Numbered from the stretch's first letter, positions 41,568 through 51,945 are shown. The stretch: DNA of 64,000 bases from Bordetella flabilis (GCF_001676725.1 NZ_CP016172.1:5704001-5768000); one strand, 5' to 3'. The notes: a model not told the origin generated them from the sequence alone. Numbers and translations: made by a program.

Positions 41568-41888
41568 TTACGCCTTGGCGCCGACTTCGGCACCATTGGA
41601 ACGGAAGACGCGAACCTTGCGGCCGTCGGCTTCCTTGACGCCCACGCGGTCGCCCTTGCCCGTTGCCGGGTTGAACAGCGCGACGTTCGAGATGTGGATG
41701 GGCATCGTCTTTTCGACGATGCCGCCGGGATTGTTCGCCATGGGGTTCGGCTTGGTGTGCTTCTTGACGACGTTCACGCCTTCAACGAGCACATAGTCGG
41801 CGCTCACGACCTGCAGCACCGTGCCGCGACGCTTCCTGTCGCGACCGGTCAGGACGATGACTTCGTCACCTTTGCGGATGTTGTTCAT
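41568..41888 (-). CDS. rplX: 50S ribosomal protein L24
   Basis: 106 residues with an N-terminal KOW motif ([20 protein letters not shown]) and [15 protein letters not shown]. uL24 is an early assembly initiator at the tunnel exit. 10 nt after rplN. Confidence 0.98.
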   Translation of the reverse strand: MNNIRKGDEVIVLTGRDRKRRGTVLQVVSADYVLVEGVNVVKKHTKPNPMANNPGGIVEKTMPIHISNVALFNPATGKGDRVGVKEADGRKVRVFRSNGAEVGAKA

Positions 41889-41898
41889 CGAGGGCTCC

Positions 41899-42276
41899 TT
41901 ACAGCGTTTCGGGCGCCAGCGACACGATCTTCATGAACTGCTCGGTACGCAGTTCGCGCGTCACGGGTCCGAAGATGCGGGTACCGATCGGTTCAAGCTT
42001 GGCATTCAGCAGAACGGCGGCATTTCCGTTTTTGCCAGGAAAACGGATGAGCGAGCCGTCCGGGCGGCGTACGCCGCTGGCGGTACGCACCACCACGGCG
42101 TTGTAGATTTCGCCCTTCTTGACGCGTCCGCGCGGCGCGGCGTCCAGGACGCTGACTTTGATGATGTCGCCGATGCCGGCATAACGGCGCTTGGAACCGC
42201 CGAGCACCTTGATGCACCGCACTCGGCGCGCACCGGTGTTGTCGGCCACGTCCAGCGTGGTCTGCATTTGGATCAT
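41899..42276 (-). CDS. rplN: 50S ribosomal protein L14
   Basis: 125 residues, two or three more than most: an extra Gly-Lys-Asn-Gly-type insertion follows FP in the loop before the C-terminal [38 protein letters not shown] and [18 protein letters not shown] are canonical. It is the first gene of the spc half, here placed directly behind its own promoter instead of rpsQ. Confidence 0.98.
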   Translation of the reverse strand: MIQMQTTLDVADNTGARRVRCIKVLGGSKRRYAGIGDIIKVSVLDAAPRGRVKKGEIYNAVVVRTASGVRRPDGSLIRFPGKNGNAAVLLNAKLEPIGTRIFGPVTRELRTEQFMKIVSLAPETL

Positions 42277-42684
42277 GATTTTTCCTGTTCCAACTTAACG
42301 GAAAGCTTGGTACCGACCCCTGCGGGTTGCCGCGATGGGGGCAAGCGGTACTGCCCTTTCCGTCAGTTTTGGTCCCGTAAGGGTTTGATACCCCGGTCTG
42401 CCTAGTGAACCGACCCGACCGAACCGCCTGCCGCGGCCGCCCGAATCTGGATCGCACTGCGCGAACCAGGGTTGATATCCTGCGGATTCTTCCCACCGAT
42501 TCCCATTCGCCGAACACCCGCACTACCTTGCACACCCCCGCACTCGATGCGGAAAGCTGCACGATGGACTGACGCGTACACCACTACTCTGAAGTACGGT
42601 CGCAATCCGGGCGATTCGCCAAAGAGATTCTTTGGGAAAGCTGGCTATTCTATCGCCTTGGGGCAACCCGCGCAAGGGGAAACT
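42277..42684. other. rplN leader and spc-operon promoter region
   Basis: 408 bp between the hydroxylase stop and rplN. It holds the sigma70-like promoter at 42647-42675 and an untranslated leader of about 365 nt. The leader contains short complementary segments but no obvious terminator or L4/S8-like element that I can recognise by eye. Frames in it are not protein-like. Confidence 0.45.
42647..42675 (-). promoter_or_regulatory. sigma70-type promoter for the spc half of the ribosomal locus
   Basis: Minus strand: TTGCGC (42670-42675), 17-nt spacer, TAGAAT (42647-42652). It lies just past the hydroxylase stop codon and points at rplN. It explains how rplN and later genes are expressed despite the terminator after rpsQ. 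Confidence 0.6.
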
Positions 42685-43440
42685 TCAATCGGCCCCGTAG
42701 TAGCCTTTTTCCCACATATCGTGGTTTGCCTTGGAGCGCCGGATCTCCGGCGTCAGCGGCGCCAGCGCGAGGATCAGGCGGTTGATCCAGCGCATGGGCG
42801 CCCTGCAGGGGCGCTCGAAGTCAATGAAGAGCACCGCGCGCAGCTGGTCGGTATCGTTGTGGACCTGGTGCGGGTACAGGTCGTCGAAGACGACTGCCTT
42901 GCCTTCTTCCCAGACGTGGCGCCGGCCGTCCACCTCGATCCAGCAACGCTCCCGTTCCCGCGGCACGACCAGCGCCAGGTGAAGGCGCAGCACGCCGTTA
43001 TAGGGGCCGCGGTGCATCGGTATGCGCTTGCCGGGCTCCAGGATGGAAAAGAAGGCGGTGCGCAGCCCCGGGATGCCGCCTATGGCGCGTGCCGTGGCGG
43101 GGCAGCGGGCCAGGTTGCGTTCCGAGCGCATGCCATAACCCATGAATACGAAGGTTTTCCACTGGCTGTCACGCGTGATCGTGCCCACGTCGGGGGACAG
43201 CTCATGGAAGGCGGGCAGCTTTTCCCGCTCGCGCAGGACCTCGTCCAGCTCGGCGCGGATGGCGTCCGCCTGGGCTTCCAGGGCCGGGACCCAGGGAAAC
43301 GCCGCGTTATCGAAGATGGGACGGTCCCCGACCAGCGAGGCCCGCGCGATGCCGTTGCGCAAGGCGTCGATGGCGCCGAAAAAGATACGCGAAAACAGAG
43401 TCTGGTCGGTTTTCAGCGGGAGGGAGTCGAGGGGTTGCAA
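42685..43440 (-). CDS. aspartyl/asparaginyl beta-hydroxylase-family dioxygenase
   Basis: The protein has the PF05118-type double-stranded beta-helix: [40 protein letters not shown] (first metal His), [16 protein letters not shown], and [20 protein letters not shown] (second His), ending RFPM-like [11 protein letters not shown]. These Fe(II)/2-oxoglutarate enzymes hydroxylate aspartyl residues or lipid A acyl chains (LpxO); the substrate here is unknown, and no LpxO-type membrane helix is seen. The frame is open back to 43680, but the extra 80 codons look like promoter DNA of the divergent dehydrogenase. No ATG exists upstream of the domain; a TTG at 43440 is my best guess and has no SD. It sits inside the ribosomal locus. 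Confidence 0.8.
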   Translation of the reverse strand: MQPLDSLPLKTDQTLFSRIFFGAIDALRNGIARASLVGDRPIFDNAAFPWVPALEAQADAIRAELDEVLREREKLPAFHELSPDVGTITRDSQWKTFVFMGYGMRSERNLARCPATARAIGGIPGLRTAFFSILEPGKRIPMHRGPYNGVLRLHLALVVPRERERCWIEVDGRRHVWEEGKAVVFDDLYPHQVHNDTDQLRAVLFIDFERPCRAPMRWINRLILALAPLTPEIRRSKANHDMWEKGYYGAD

Positions 43441-43694
43441 TTTCGTCGCGGGTATCGGATCGATCGATGGAGCTGCCTTGCATGCCCGGTATTGACTGCC
43501 GCCACCCGGCAAGGTTCCAGGCCCGGGAGGATAATAGCGCGACGCGGTGTCCGGCGCTTTGTGCGCCAGCGCCAGCGCCGTCGCCTGCCCGACCTGGACG
43601 CGCGGCCTTCCGGCGTTTCGCCCGGCCCCGGCAGGCGTTAGACTGGCGGTCGAGGCTACGGCCACGATCCAATTTTCCAACGAGGGACACGAGC

Positions 43695-45122
43695 ATGTAC
43701 GAACAGTTGGCGTTGTATATCGACGGTGAATTCCTGTCCGGCGACGGCCGCAAGACGCAGGACATCACCAACCCGGCCACTCTGGAAGTGCTGGGCCAGT
43801 TGCCGCACGCGACGGAAGCGGACCTGGACCGCGCCCTGCAGGCCGCGCAACGCGCCTTCGAATCGTGGCGCCGTACCTCGCCGATGGAACGTTCCCGCAT
43901 CCTCCGCAAGGTGGCGGAGCTGTCGCGTGAACGCGCCCAGGAAATCGGCCGCAACATGACCATGGACCAGGGCAAGCCCCTGGCCGAGGCCGTGGCCGAG
44001 ATCGTCAGTTGCTCCGAACATGCGGAATGGCATGCCGAAGAATGCCGCCGCATCTACGGCCGCGTGATTCCGCCGCGCAACCCCGACGTCCGGCAGTTCG
44101 TCGTGCGCGAGCCCATCGGCGTATGCGCCGCCTTCACGCCCTGGAACTTCCCCTATAACCAGGCGATCCGCAAGGTGGCCGCGGCGCTGGGCGCAGGCTG
44201 CACCATCATCCTGAAGGGCCCGGAGGATTCTCCCAGCGCCGTGATGGCCATCGCCCGCATGTTCCATGACGCCGGCCTGCCGCCGGGCTGCCTGAATATC
44301 GTCTGGGGCGAGCCGCCCAAGATCTCGGAGTACCTGATCCGCTCGCCGATCGTGCGCAAAGTGTCGTTCACCGGATCCGTGCCGGTCGGCAAGCACCTGG
44401 CCGCCCTGGCGGGCGCGCACATGAAGCGCTGCACGATGGAGCTGGGCGGACACTCGCCCGTGCTGGTATTCGACGACGCGGATATCGATCGCGCTGCCGA
44501 AATGCTGGCGCGCTTCAAGATCCGCAACGCCGGCCAGGTTTGCGTCTCACCGACGCGCTTCTACGTGCAGAAGGGCGCGTATGACAAGTTCCTGGCCAAG
44601 TTCACCGACGTGCTGAAGAACATCAAGGTCGGCAACGGCCTGGAGGCCGGTACGGAGATGGGGCCGCTGGCCCACGAGCGCCGCGTGCCCAGCATGACGC
44701 GCTTCGTCGAGGACGCACGCGAGAAGGGCGCCAAGGTCGTGCTGGGCGGTGCGCCGCTGGAGCGCGCCGGCCACTTCTTCGCGCCCACGGTCATCACGGA
44801 CCTGCCCGAGGACTCCATGCTGATGACGGAAGAGCCCTTCGGCCCCCTGGCGCCCGTCGTGCCCTTCACGGACACCGACGACGTGCTCAAGCGCGCGAAC
44901 AGCCTGCCCTTCGGCCTCTCGTCCTATGTATTCACCAATTCGCTGAAAACGGCGACCAAGGTCTCCAATGCGCTGGAGGCCGGGATGGTGAACATCAACC
45001 ATTTCGGCAGCGCCCTGGCGGAAACGCCGTTTGGGGGGGTCAAGGACAGCGGCATCGGCAGCGAAGGCGGCACCGAGACCTTCGACGGCTACCTGGTGAC
45101 CAAGTTCATCACGCATATCTGA
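43695..45122 (+). CDS. NAD(P)-dependent aldehyde dehydrogenase (succinate-semialdehyde dehydrogenase-like)
   Basis: The 475-residue tetrameric ALDH-superfamily enzyme. [20 protein letters not shown] (cofactor site), the catalytic general base in [12 protein letters not shown], and the nucleophile cysteine in [14 protein letters not shown] are intact. It resembles gabD/ketoglutarate-semialdehyde dehydrogenases, but substrate assignment is not secure. The ATG at 43695 follows GAGGGA by 7 nt. It is the only plus-strand gene in the 23-kb ribosomal block, inserted between rpsQ and rplN, and has its own terminator. Confidence 0.92.
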   Translation: MYEQLALYIDGEFLSGDGRKTQDITNPATLEVLGQLPHATEADLDRALQAAQRAFESWRRTSPMERSRILRKVAELSRERAQEIGRNMTMDQGKPLAEAVAEIVSCSEHAEWHAEECRRIYGRVIPPRNPDVRQFVVREPIGVCAAFTPWNFPYNQAIRKVAAALGAGCTIILKGPEDSPSAVMAIARMFHDAGLPPGCLNIVWGEPPKISEYLIRSPIVRKVSFTGSVPVGKHLAALAGAHMKRCTMELGGHSPVLVFDDADIDRAAEMLARFKIRNAGQVCVSPTRFYVQKGAYDKFLAKFTDVLKNIKVGNGLEAGTEMGPLAHERRVPSMTRFVEDAREKGAKVVLGGAPLERAGHFFAPTVITDLPEDSMLMTEEPFGPLAPVVPFTDTDDVLKRANSLPFGLSSYVFTNSLKTATKVSNALEAGMVNINHFGSALAETPFGGVKDSGIGSEGGTETFDGYLVTKFITHI

Positions 45123-45147
45123 GCGGGCCTGGAAACGCCCTGCCCAT

Positions 45148-45187
45148 ATCGGCCAACGCGGCGGCTCGCCGTGTTGGCCGATTTTTC
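45148..45187 (+). terminator. rho-independent terminator of the aldehyde dehydrogenase gene
   Basis: ATCGGCCAACGCGGCG pairs with CGCCGTGTTGGCCGAT (one G-T) around a 3-nt loop, followed by TTTTCTT. It lies about 25 nt past the stop. Confidence 0.9.
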
Positions 45188-45343
45188 TTCATGTCGGCGC
45201 GCACGAGCTCCGACACGGCGGCAGGCAACCAAACGCGCGCTCGGGCAGTGCGCGCAGGGTCAGCGGCGTCGGGTGTGGGTCCGGATATGGGTCTGTATGG
45301 GCTTGGATATGGACACGGCGCGCGCCGAGCAGCCTGGCCGCGA

Positions 45344-46618
45344 TTACTGGCCTGCCCCGGGCTTGCGGCGGGGCGCCGGTGTGGGAGCGTCCGCCGGAGC
45401 GGATGCCGAACCGGGAGCCGGCAGGGGTTCGGCAAGCGGACAGCGGCCCTCCAGATATTCATCCTGCCATCTGACATAGCGCGCCACCCCGTTCACGCCG
45501 CCGATGTCGTTCAAGGCACGCCGGGTTTCGTCGTTCAGGCGGCCCAGCCCCAGGCGAGGATGCGGCCCGCTGGCGAGGTTGCTGTCCCCGAACGGCAAGG
45601 CCGACAGCCACGGTGCCCCGCTGGGAAATAGCTCCCGTACCATCCGCTGCACCAGATACGCGACCGCACCGCGCTCCCCCGCTCCCCATTCCCGTATCCG
45701 CCGCGGATCGATACCCCCGGCGCCGTCCATCCAGGCGGCATGCTTGCGCGGCTCGATCCCGGCAAGTATCGAAATGATGGCATGCATGGTGGCGCAACTC
45801 GCTCCCACGGCCGTAACGGCACCTTCCGCGGCCAGAAAATAGCGTCCGGCGATCAACGGGCTTTCGATCGACGGCACGATCAGCGCCCGCTGCACCTTGT
45901 CCGGAACGAAGTCCGCGCGGAACACGGAAAGGCCGTCCCGAAAACCCGCCGGCGGGACAACGCGTAGCGTCCAGCGATGGTCCGCGTCCGTGCCGAGGCG
46001 CCCCGCATGAACCGCAAACCGGATCAACTGGCGCAATGTTGCGGAACGCTCCAACACGGCGAACTCCGCTTCAAGCGCCGCCTTGGCCCGCGCCGCATGG
46101 TTGCGCAGGAAGTCCCCATACTCGGCCGGAGGCGGGAATATCGGGTTCCCGACGGGCTCCACCTCGATGTCCAGATACGACGATAGCGGACTGTCGCCGC
46201 CCGGTGGCACAGGCGCCCGTTGCGCGGCGCAGAGCACCTGCAGCGCCGTCCACACCGTTTCCGACTGCGATATGCGGCCGTTGGGATGCCGCTGCACACC
46301 ATCGACATCGATATAGGGCGTGCGCCCCATCCGCGTTTCGTGCGGAATGATGTAATCGAAGCCCCGGGCGTCCGCGTGCGCCGGGTGCCCGGGCGCTACG
46401 AGCGGCGCCACACTGGGGCGGGGCGGCGGCAGTGGAACGGCGCGCGGGACGCCGGGCCGCACCTTGCTCGGGATCGCCCGGGGAGTCGATGGGAACCGTC
46501 CGCGTCCGGCCGCACGCGGGCTGGCGGCCTGGGCGCGGAATTTGGGACCTGGCCCGGAACCCGAGTTGAGGCCGGCCTCGGGTAGGCCGCGAGTTGGATC
46601 GGGCGAAGCAGTCAGCAC
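45344..46618 (-). CDS. unknown proline-rich protein inside the ribosomal locus (secreted-effector-like layout)
   Basis: 424 residues, no family recognised. The GTG start at 46618 has AGGGAG 6 nt upstream. Residues 1-82 are disordered and rich in Pro/Arg/Ala/Ser; the folded body (about 85-397) includes FDYIIPHETRMGRTPYIDVD, SPLIAGRYFLAAEGA, GASCATMHAIISILAGIEPR and KHAAWMDGAGGIDPRRIREW; the last 27 residues are again Pro/Ala-rich. There is no signal peptide or membrane helix. The Cys and His in GASCATMH are possible catalytic residues, but this is only a guess. Disordered N-terminus plus compact domain is a layout of type III effectors. It lies between terminators, on the same strand as the ribosomal genes. 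Confidence 0.7.
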   Translation of the reverse strand: MLTASPDPTRGLPEAGLNSGSGPGPKFRAQAASPRAAGRGRFPSTPRAIPSKVRPGVPRAVPLPPPRPSVAPLVAPGHPAHADARGFDYIIPHETRMGRTPYIDVDGVQRHPNGRISQSETVWTALQVLCAAQRAPVPPGGDSPLSSYLDIEVEPVGNPIFPPPAEYGDFLRNHAARAKAALEAEFAVLERSATLRQLIRFAVHAGRLGTDADHRWTLRVVPPAGFRDGLSVFRADFVPDKVQRALIVPSIESPLIAGRYFLAAEGAVTAVGASCATMHAIISILAGIEPRKHAAWMDGAGGIDPRRIREWGAGERGAVAYLVQRMVRELFPSGAPWLSALPFGDSNLASGPHPRLGLGRLNDETRRALNDIGGVNGVARYVRWQDEYLEGRCPLAEPLPAPGSASAPADAPTPAPRRKPGAGQ

Positions 46619-46923
46619 AAGGCACTCCCTGGAACAAGCGTTGTGTGCAAGCCATGCGGGCCGGGGGATGCGGTGGCATCCTGAAAGCCATGCGTGGGAA
46701 TTTTCCTTGGTACGAACTGCGGGATTGCGGTTCCCATGGGCGGTTGCGCCGATGCGTGGCGCGGTCCCCCATGCACAAGCAAAAAAAAGCCAAGGCGGGT
46801 AGCCTCGGCTTTTTGCTGCAGCGGCACGGCGGCCCGTCGTAACTGGGACACGCCCGGGTGAGGTTCCGGCACCAGGCCGGTATCACCCTGCAAGCCGCAC
46901 ACGGAGCGCGGCCGCCATTGCGA
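46619..46923. other. gap after rpsQ containing the S10-operon terminator
   Basis: 305 bp. It holds the terminator at 46782-46815 and, nearer 46619, the leader of the unknown proline-rich gene. Other frames are short shadows. Confidence 0.5.
46782..46815 (-). terminator. rho-independent terminator after rpsQ
   Basis: AAAAAGCCGAGGC and GCCTTGGCTTTTT (minus-strand reading, one mismatch, short loop) with an 8-nt T-run. It ends the S10 half about 110 nt after the rpsQ stop and separates it from the inserted genes. Confidence 0.9.
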
Positions 46924-47205
46924 TCAGATGATACGAGCGGCTTCGACCAGACGCACCACGCTCCACGACTTCGAGCGGGAGATCGGACGGCCTTCCGCGA
47001 TTTCCACGGTGTCGCCTTCGTTGATCTGGTTGGTCTCGTCGTGCGCCTTGTACTTGTTCGAGCGCATGACGATCTTGCCGTAGATGGGGTGCTTCACGCG
47101 TCGTTCGACGAGAACGACAACGGTCTTGTCCATCTTGTTGCTGACGACCTTGCCGACCAGCGTACGCTGACGCTTGGCTTGTTGGGTGTTTTGCGTTTCG
47201 CTCAT
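46924..47205 (-). CDS. rpsQ: 30S ribosomal protein S17
   Basis: 93 residues from the ATG at 47205, preferred over one two codons upstream because AGGG is 8 nt away. [39 protein letters not shown] and [20 protein letters not shown] define uS17. Slightly extended at the N-terminus (Gln/Thr-rich). Last gene of the S10 half; the usual next gene, rplN, is 4.6 kb away. Confidence 0.97.
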   Translation of the reverse strand: MSETQNTQQAKRQRTLVGKVVSNKMDKTVVVLVERRVKHPIYGKIVMRSNKYKAHDETNQINEGDTVEIAEGRPISRSKSWSVVRLVEAARII

Positions 47206-47207
47206 GA

Positions 47208-47399
47208 TCATTTCCCTGCCTTCTCGGTCAGCAAGGTACGGACGCGCGCGATGTCGCGGCGCACGTTGCGCAGCTGGCTGTGGTTGGCAAGTTGCTGCGT
47301 GGCCTTCTGCATGCGCAAGCCGAATTGGGCCCGGAGCAGGCTTTCGAGCTCTTTGCGCAGCTCGGCGTCATCTTTCGAACGGAGTTCGCTGGCTTTCAT
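47208..47399 (-). CDS. rpmC: 50S ribosomal protein L29
   Basis: 63 residues: [20 protein letters not shown], then [20 protein letters not shown] and [12 protein letters not shown], the two-helix uL29 hairpin at the tunnel exit that binds trigger factor and SRP. Stop lies directly before the rpsQ start. Confidence 0.97.
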   Translation of the reverse strand: MKASELRSKDDAELRKELESLLRAQFGLRMQKATQQLANHSQLRNVRRDIARVRTLLTEKAGK

Positions 47400-47409
47400 T
47401 TAGGACTCC

Positions 47410-47826
47410 TTAAGCACCGATATGACGCGCGACGAACGTCGTCGAGATCGGCAGCTTGGCGGCGGCCAGGCGGAAAGCTTCGCGAGCGAGCTCTTCACTG
47501 ACCCCTTCCATTTCATACAGCACCTTGCCGGGCTGGATTTCGGCGACCCAATATTCCGGGTTGCCCTTGCCGTTACCCATACGGACTTCCGCAGGTTTCT
47601 GGGAAATCGGCTTGTCCGGGAAGATACGGATCCAGATGCGACCACCACGCTTGATGTGGCGGTTGATGGCACGACGGGCGGCTTCGATCTGGCGAGCGGT
47701 CAGGCGGCCGCGACCGGTCGCCTTCAGCCCATACTCGCCGAACGACACGTTGGTGCCGCGCGTGGCCAGGCCGGTATTACGGCCTTTCTGCTCTTTGCGA
47801 TACTTTCTGCGTGCGGGTTGCAGCAT
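47410..47826 (-). CDS. rplP: 50S ribosomal protein L16
   Basis: 138 residues. [40 protein letters not shown] and [20 protein letters not shown] identify uL16, needed for late 50S assembly and A-site function. Two nt after rpsC. Confidence 0.98.
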   Translation of the reverse strand: MLQPARRKYRKEQKGRNTGLATRGTNVSFGEYGLKATGRGRLTARQIEAARRAINRHIKRGGRIWIRIFPDKPISQKPAEVRMGNGKGNPEYWVAEIQPGKVLYEMEGVSEELAREAFRLAAAKLPISTTFVARHIGA

Positions 47827-47828
47827 GG

Positions 47829-48620
47829 TTATTCTCCTTCAGGCGCCGGGGCTGCATCCGCCTTGCGGGGACCGCGGCCACGACCGCCGGGGCGTCCGGG
47901 ACGACCGCCATCAGGACGGTCACCGCGCGGGGCGCGACGGGGGCGACGCTCTTCTTCGCGAGGCGTCGCGGTCTCGGGCGGCAGTTCGCCGTTGGCCAGC
48001 ATATCGCCCTTGTAGACCCAGACCTTGATGCCGATCACACCGTAGGTGGTGTGGGCTTCGGAAGTGCCGTAGTCGATGTTCGCCTTCAGCGTGTGCAGCG
48101 GCACACGGCCTTCGCGATACCACTCGGTACGGGCAATTTCGATGCCGTTCAGGCGGCCCGAGCTCATGATCTTGATGCCCTGGGCACCCAGACGCATGGC
48201 GTTCTGCATGGCGCGCTTCATGGCGCGGCGGAACATGATCCGCTTTTCCAGCTGCTGCGAAATCGAATCGGCGATCAGTTGCGCGTCGGTTTCCGGCTTG
48301 CGGATTTCCTCGATATTGACGTGCACGGGCACGCCCATCAGACGCTGCAGATCGGCCTTCAGGTTTTCGATATCCTCGCCGCGCTTGCCGATGACCACGC
48401 CCGGACGCGCCGAGTACACCGTGATGCGGGCATTCTTGGCGGGACGCTCGATGACCACACGGCCGACGGACGCGCTCTTGAGCTTCTTCTTCAGGTACTC
48501 GCGAACACGGATGTCTTCGGCCAGCATACCGCTGAAGGCCTTGTCATCAGCGTACCAACGCGAGGACCAGTTACGGGTGACCGCAAGGCGGAACCCAGTG
48601 GGGTGAATTTTCTGACCCAT
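47829..48620 (-). CDS. rpsC: 30S ribosomal protein S3
   Basis: 263 residues. [20 protein letters not shown], the KH-type [20 protein letters not shown], and [20 protein letters not shown] are canonical. The C-terminus extends about 45 residues beyond the core with an Arg/Gly/Pro-rich, then acidic tail ([19 protein letters not shown]), longer than the 233-residue E. coli form. uS3 lines the mRNA entry channel. Confidence 0.98.
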   Translation of the reverse strand: MGQKIHPTGFRLAVTRNWSSRWYADDKAFSGMLAEDIRVREYLKKKLKSASVGRVVIERPAKNARITVYSARPGVVIGKRGEDIENLKADLQRLMGVPVHVNIEEIRKPETDAQLIADSISQQLEKRIMFRRAMKRAMQNAMRLGAQGIKIMSSGRLNGIEIARTEWYREGRVPLHTLKANIDYGTSEAHTTYGVIGIKVWVYKGDMLANGELPPETATPREEERRPRRAPRGDRPDGGRPGRPGGRGRGPRKADAAPAPEGE

Positions 48621-48629
48621 CGTGACTCC

Positions 48630-48959
48630 TTAGGCGCCGACCTTGACCGTGATATGGCAAGTCTGCTTCTCGATACGATTGCCGCGGCCCTTGGCGCGAG
48701 CGGAGAAGCGCTTCAGCGACTCGGCTTTGTCCACGTAAATCGTGGTGATCTTCAGCTCGTCGATATCGGCACCGTCGTTGTGCTCGGCGTTGGCGATGGC
48801 GGACTCGACAGCCTTTTTCAGGATGCCGGCGGCCTTCTTCGGGGAGAAGGTAAGGATGTTCAGGGCTTGCGCCACCGACTTGCCGCGGATCAGGTCCGCG
48901 ACCAGACGGGTCTTCTGAGCCGAGATGTGAACACCACGGATAATGGCAGTCGTTTCCAT
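48630..48959 (-). CDS. rplV: 50S ribosomal protein L22
   Basis: 109 residues. [38 protein letters not shown] and the beta-hairpin [20 protein letters not shown], which lines the exit tunnel at the macrolide-sensitive constriction. Normal length. Confidence 0.98.
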   Translation of the reverse strand: METTAIIRGVHISAQKTRLVADLIRGKSVAQALNILTFSPKKAAGILKKAVESAIANAEHNDGADIDELKITTIYVDKAESLKRFSARAKGRGNRIEKQTCHITVKVGA

Positions 48960-48962
48960 CGC

Positions 48963-49238
48963 TTACCTCTTGGCCTTTTTGTCCGCCGCGTGGCCCTTGA
49001 ACGTACGGGTCAGCGCGAACTCGCCCAGTTTGTGACCGACCATGTTCTCGTTGATATAAACGGGAACGTGCTGACGGCCGTTGTGCACAGCGATCGTCAG
49101 CCCGATGAACTCGGGCAGGATCGTGGAACGGCGCGACCAGGTCTTGATCGGCTTCTTGTCTTTGACCGCAGTCGCCGTATCGACCTTCTTGATCAGGTGC
49201 GAATCGACAAACGGGCCTTTCTTGATCGAACGTGACAT
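48963..49238 (-). CDS. rpsS: 30S ribosomal protein S19
   Basis: 91 residues. [40 protein letters not shown] and [20 protein letters not shown] are the uS19 signatures; it pairs with S13 in the head. 3 nt after it lies rplV. Confidence 0.98.
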   Translation of the reverse strand: MSRSIKKGPFVDSHLIKKVDTATAVKDKKPIKTWSRRSTILPEFIGLTIAVHNGRQHVPVYINENMVGHKLGEFALTRTFKGHAADKKAKR

Positions 49239-49250
49239 AGTGTTCGCCTC

Positions 49251-50078
49251 TTACTTGCGCTTGCGCCGTTGGACGATCATGTTGTTCGTCCGCTTGTTGC
49301 GACGGGTCTTGTAACCCTTCGACGGAGTGCCCCAAGGGCTGACCGGTTCGCGTGCTTCACCGGTGCGGCCTTCACCACCACCGTGCGGGTGATCGACCGG
49401 GTTCATGGCCACGCCACGAACCGTCGGGCGGACACCGCGCCAACGCATTGCACCGGCCTTGCCGATCTGGCGCAGGCTGTGTTCTTCATTGCCGACTTCA
49501 CCGATCGTGGCGCGGCATTCGATGTGAACGCGGCGCACCTCGCCGGAGCGCAGGCGCACCTGGGCGTACGTGCCTTCACGAGCCAGCAACACGGCCGACG
49601 CACCGGCCGAGCGCGCCATCTGGGCGCCCTTGCCCGGCAGCATCTCGATGCAGTGGATCGTCGTACCGACCGGGATGTTGCGGATCGGCAGCGTATTGCC
49701 GGCGCGGATCGGCGCCTCGATACCCGACACCAGCGACGCGCCCACTTCCAGGCCACGCGGCGCAATGATGTAGCGACGTTCGCCGTCGGCGTAGCACAAC
49801 AGTGCCAGGTGCGCCGTACGGTTGGGGTCGTATTCCAGGCGCTCGACCTTGGCCGGGATGCCGTCCTTGTCGCGACGGAAGTCGACGATACGGTAGTGCT
49901 GCTTGTGACCACCGCCACGATGGCGGACGGTGATGTGGCCGTTGTTGTTGCGGCCGGAACCACGCTTCTTCTTTTCGAGCAGCGAGGCCAGGGGGGCGCC
50001 CTTGTGCAGATTCGGGCTGACCACCTTCACCATGCCGCGGCGGCCCGCGGAGGTCGGTTTAACTTTTACGAGGGCCAT
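49251..50078 (-). CDS. rplB: 50S ribosomal protein L2
   Basis: 275 residues. [40 protein letters not shown], and [20 protein letters not shown], which carries the conserved His near the peptidyl-transferase centre. Its ATG follows the rplW stop directly. Confidence 0.98.
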   Translation of the reverse strand: MALVKVKPTSAGRRGMVKVVSPNLHKGAPLASLLEKKKRGSGRNNNGHITVRHRGGGHKQHYRIVDFRRDKDGIPAKVERLEYDPNRTAHLALLCYADGERRYIIAPRGLEVGASLVSGIEAPIRAGNTLPIRNIPVGTTIHCIEMLPGKGAQMARSAGASAVLLAREGTYAQVRLRSGEVRRVHIECRATIGEVGNEEHSLRQIGKAGAMRWRGVRPTVRGVAMNPVDHPHGGGEGRTGEAREPVSPWGTPSKGYKTRRNKRTNNMIVQRRKRK

Positions 50079-50375
50079 TTACTTCACCTCCGCAAAGTCG
50101 ATTTCCTGCCCTTCGGCCAGCGAGACATAGGCCTTGCGCTCGTTGCGACGACGGCCCATGAAGCGGCCAAAGCGCTTGACTTTGCCTTTGCGATTGAGGA
50201 CCTGCACGGATTCGACCTGCACGTTGAAGAGCAGTTCGACGGCAGCCTTGATTTCCGGCTTGGTGGCCGTGTCGACCACGCGGAAAGCGACTTGCTGATT
50301 TTTCTCGGCGACGAACGTGGCCTTTTCGGTCACGACCGGAGCCAGGAGCACCTGCATCAAGCGTTCGCGGTTCAT
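50079..50375 (-). CDS. rplW: 50S ribosomal protein L23
   Basis: 98 residues. [40 protein letters not shown] and [20 protein letters not shown] are uL23 signatures. It is the docking site for trigger factor and SRP at the tunnel exit. Its start overlaps the rplD stop (ATGA). Confidence 0.98.
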   Translation of the reverse strand: MNRERLMQVLLAPVVTEKATFVAEKNQQVAFRVVDTATKPEIKAAVELLFNVQVESVQVLNRKGKVKRFGRFMGRRRNERKAYVSLAEGQEIDFAEVK

Positions 50376-50989
50376 CCCAGCATCTCCTCGAGTTGCGCGA
50401 TGGCCGGCTTGGTGATCAACACCTTGCGATAGTGGATCAACGACAGCGGATCGGCATAACGCGGTTCGACCACGGCAACGTGCGGCAGGTTGCGGGTGGC
50501 GAGGTAAACATTTTCATCGACGCTGTCGGTGATGATCAGCACCGAATCCAGGCCCAGGTCCTTCAGCTTGGCCGCGGCCAGCTTGGTCTTGGGCGTATCC
50601 AGCGTGAAGGCGTCGACGACGGCGATACGATCTTCGCGGGCCAACTGCGACAGGATCGAACGGATCCCGGCACGGTACATCTTCTTGTTGACCTTCTGGC
50701 TGAAGTTCTCTTCGGGCGAGTTCGGGAAAATCCGACCACCCCCACGCCACAGCGGCGACGAGGTCATACCGGCACGCGCACGGCCAGTACCCTTCTGGCG
50801 CCAGGGCTTCTTGGTGGAGTGCTTGACTTCGGCACGATCCTTCTGGGCACGGTTGCCGCTACGGGCATTGGCCTGGAAAGCCACGACGATCTGGTGGATC
50901 AGCGCTTCGTTGTAGTCGCGGCCGAAAACGGTGTCGGGCGCGCTGAACGTGGCGGCTTGACCTTGGTCATTCAGGAGCTTGAGTTCCAT
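50372..50989 (-). CDS. rplD: 50S ribosomal protein L4
   Basis: 205 residues. The extended loop [20 protein letters not shown] and [13 protein letters not shown] lines the exit tunnel; the C-terminal Rossmann-like domain ends [15 protein letters not shown]. In E. coli L4 represses its own S10 operon; whether the leader element exists here is unclear. Confidence 0.98.
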   Translation of the reverse strand: MELKLLNDQGQAATFSAPDTVFGRDYNEALIHQIVVAFQANARSGNRAQKDRAEVKHSTKKPWRQKGTGRARAGMTSSPLWRGGGRIFPNSPEENFSQKVNKKMYRAGIRSILSQLAREDRIAVVDAFTLDTPKTKLAAAKLKDLGLDSVLIITDSVDENVYLATRNLPHVAVVEPRYADPLSLIHYRKVLITKPAIAQLEEMLG

Positions 50990-50992
50990 GGC

Positions 50993-51682
50993 TTATGCCC
51001 CCTTCTTGGCGGGGGCCTTGATGGCCGGACGCACGACGACATCCCCGCCCTTGTGGCCGGGAACAGCGCCCTTGACCAGCAACAGGCCGCGCTCAGCATC
51101 GACCCGCACGACGTCCAGGTTCTGGGCCGTACGCGTGACGTCGCCCAGGTGACCGGACATGCGCTTACCCGGGAAGATGCGGCCCGGATCCTGCGCCTGG
51201 CCAATGGAGCCAGGCACGCGGTGCGAACGCGAGTTACCGTGCGAAGCACGCTGCGAACCGAAGTGGTGGCGCTTGATCGTACCGGCGAAACCCTTACCGA
51301 TCGTGGTGCCGGTGACATCGACCTGCTGGCCGACTTCGAACAGGCTTTCCACGCCGATCACGCTGCCGGCCGCGAATTCGGCGGCACGGGCGGGGTCGAG
51401 ACGGAATTCCTTGAGGATGCTACCGGCTTCGACGCCGGCTTTTGCATAGTGGCCGGTTTGAGCCTTGGCCACGCGCGAGGGACGGCGCGTGCCGTAAGCC
51501 ACCTGGACCGCGGCGTAGCCGTCGGCTTCCAGAGACTTGACCTGGGTCACACGGTTGTTGGACACGTCCAGCACGGTCACCGGGACGGACACGCCGTCTT
51601 CGGTGAAAATGCGGGTCATGCCGACCTTGCGACCCACCAGCCCGAGCCGATACGCGGCGGGCGTGGGTGTCGAATTCGACAT
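50993..51682 (-). CDS. rplC: 50S ribosomal protein L3
   Basis: 229 residues from the ATG at 51682, chosen for GGAG 7 nt upstream. [40 protein letters not shown] and [15 protein letters not shown] identify uL3, with the loop that reaches towards the peptidyl-transferase centre (the methylated Gln region). It is separated from rpsJ by an unusual 369-bp gap with a palindrome and candidate promoter. Confidence 0.98.
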   Translation of the reverse strand: MSNSTPTPAAYRLGLVGRKVGMTRIFTEDGVSVPVTVLDVSNNRVTQVKSLEADGYAAVQVAYGTRRPSRVAKAQTGHYAKAGVEAGSILKEFRLDPARAAEFAAGSVIGVESLFEVGQQVDVTGTTIGKGFAGTIKRHHFGSQRASHGNSRSHRVPGSIGQAQDPGRIFPGKRMSGHLGDVTRTAQNLDVVRVDAERGLLLVKGAVPGHKGGDVVVRPAIKAPAKKGA

Positions 51683-51915
51683 CGTTTTCTCCATTCCCGA
51701 CTGCGATTGGTCGGGGCTAATCAGGCAAGGTAACGGCTTGCCCTACAGTTATTTGCTGCTCTGGCAGGCCCATGCCACAAATTGCGTCGGGCATGGAATC
51801 ACCAGGCAGGCACTTCAAATTCAGCATTCTCGCCACATGGCGGCACCCGGACACTTCGCGCCCGGACATTACATAACCGTCCAGGCATCGGGCAAACCAA
51901 AATGGCAAGCTTTGC

Positions 51916-51945
51916 ACTATAGCATGGCGCGAGCCACAAATGCAA
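51916..51945 (-). promoter_or_regulatory. candidate internal promoter for rplC-rplD and the rest of the S10 genes
   Basis: Minus strand TTGCAT (51940-51945), 18-nt spacer, TATAGT (51916-51921). The -35 lies inside the right arm (minus-strand reading) of the 18-bp inverted repeat, so a protein or structure formed at the repeat would block it. Confidence 0.45.

Noticed and set aside
43441..43680. 80-codon extension of the hydroxylase frame
   Set aside because: Composition looks like the divergent promoter region of the dehydrogenase; no SD at the TTG at 43680. The true start remains uncertain.
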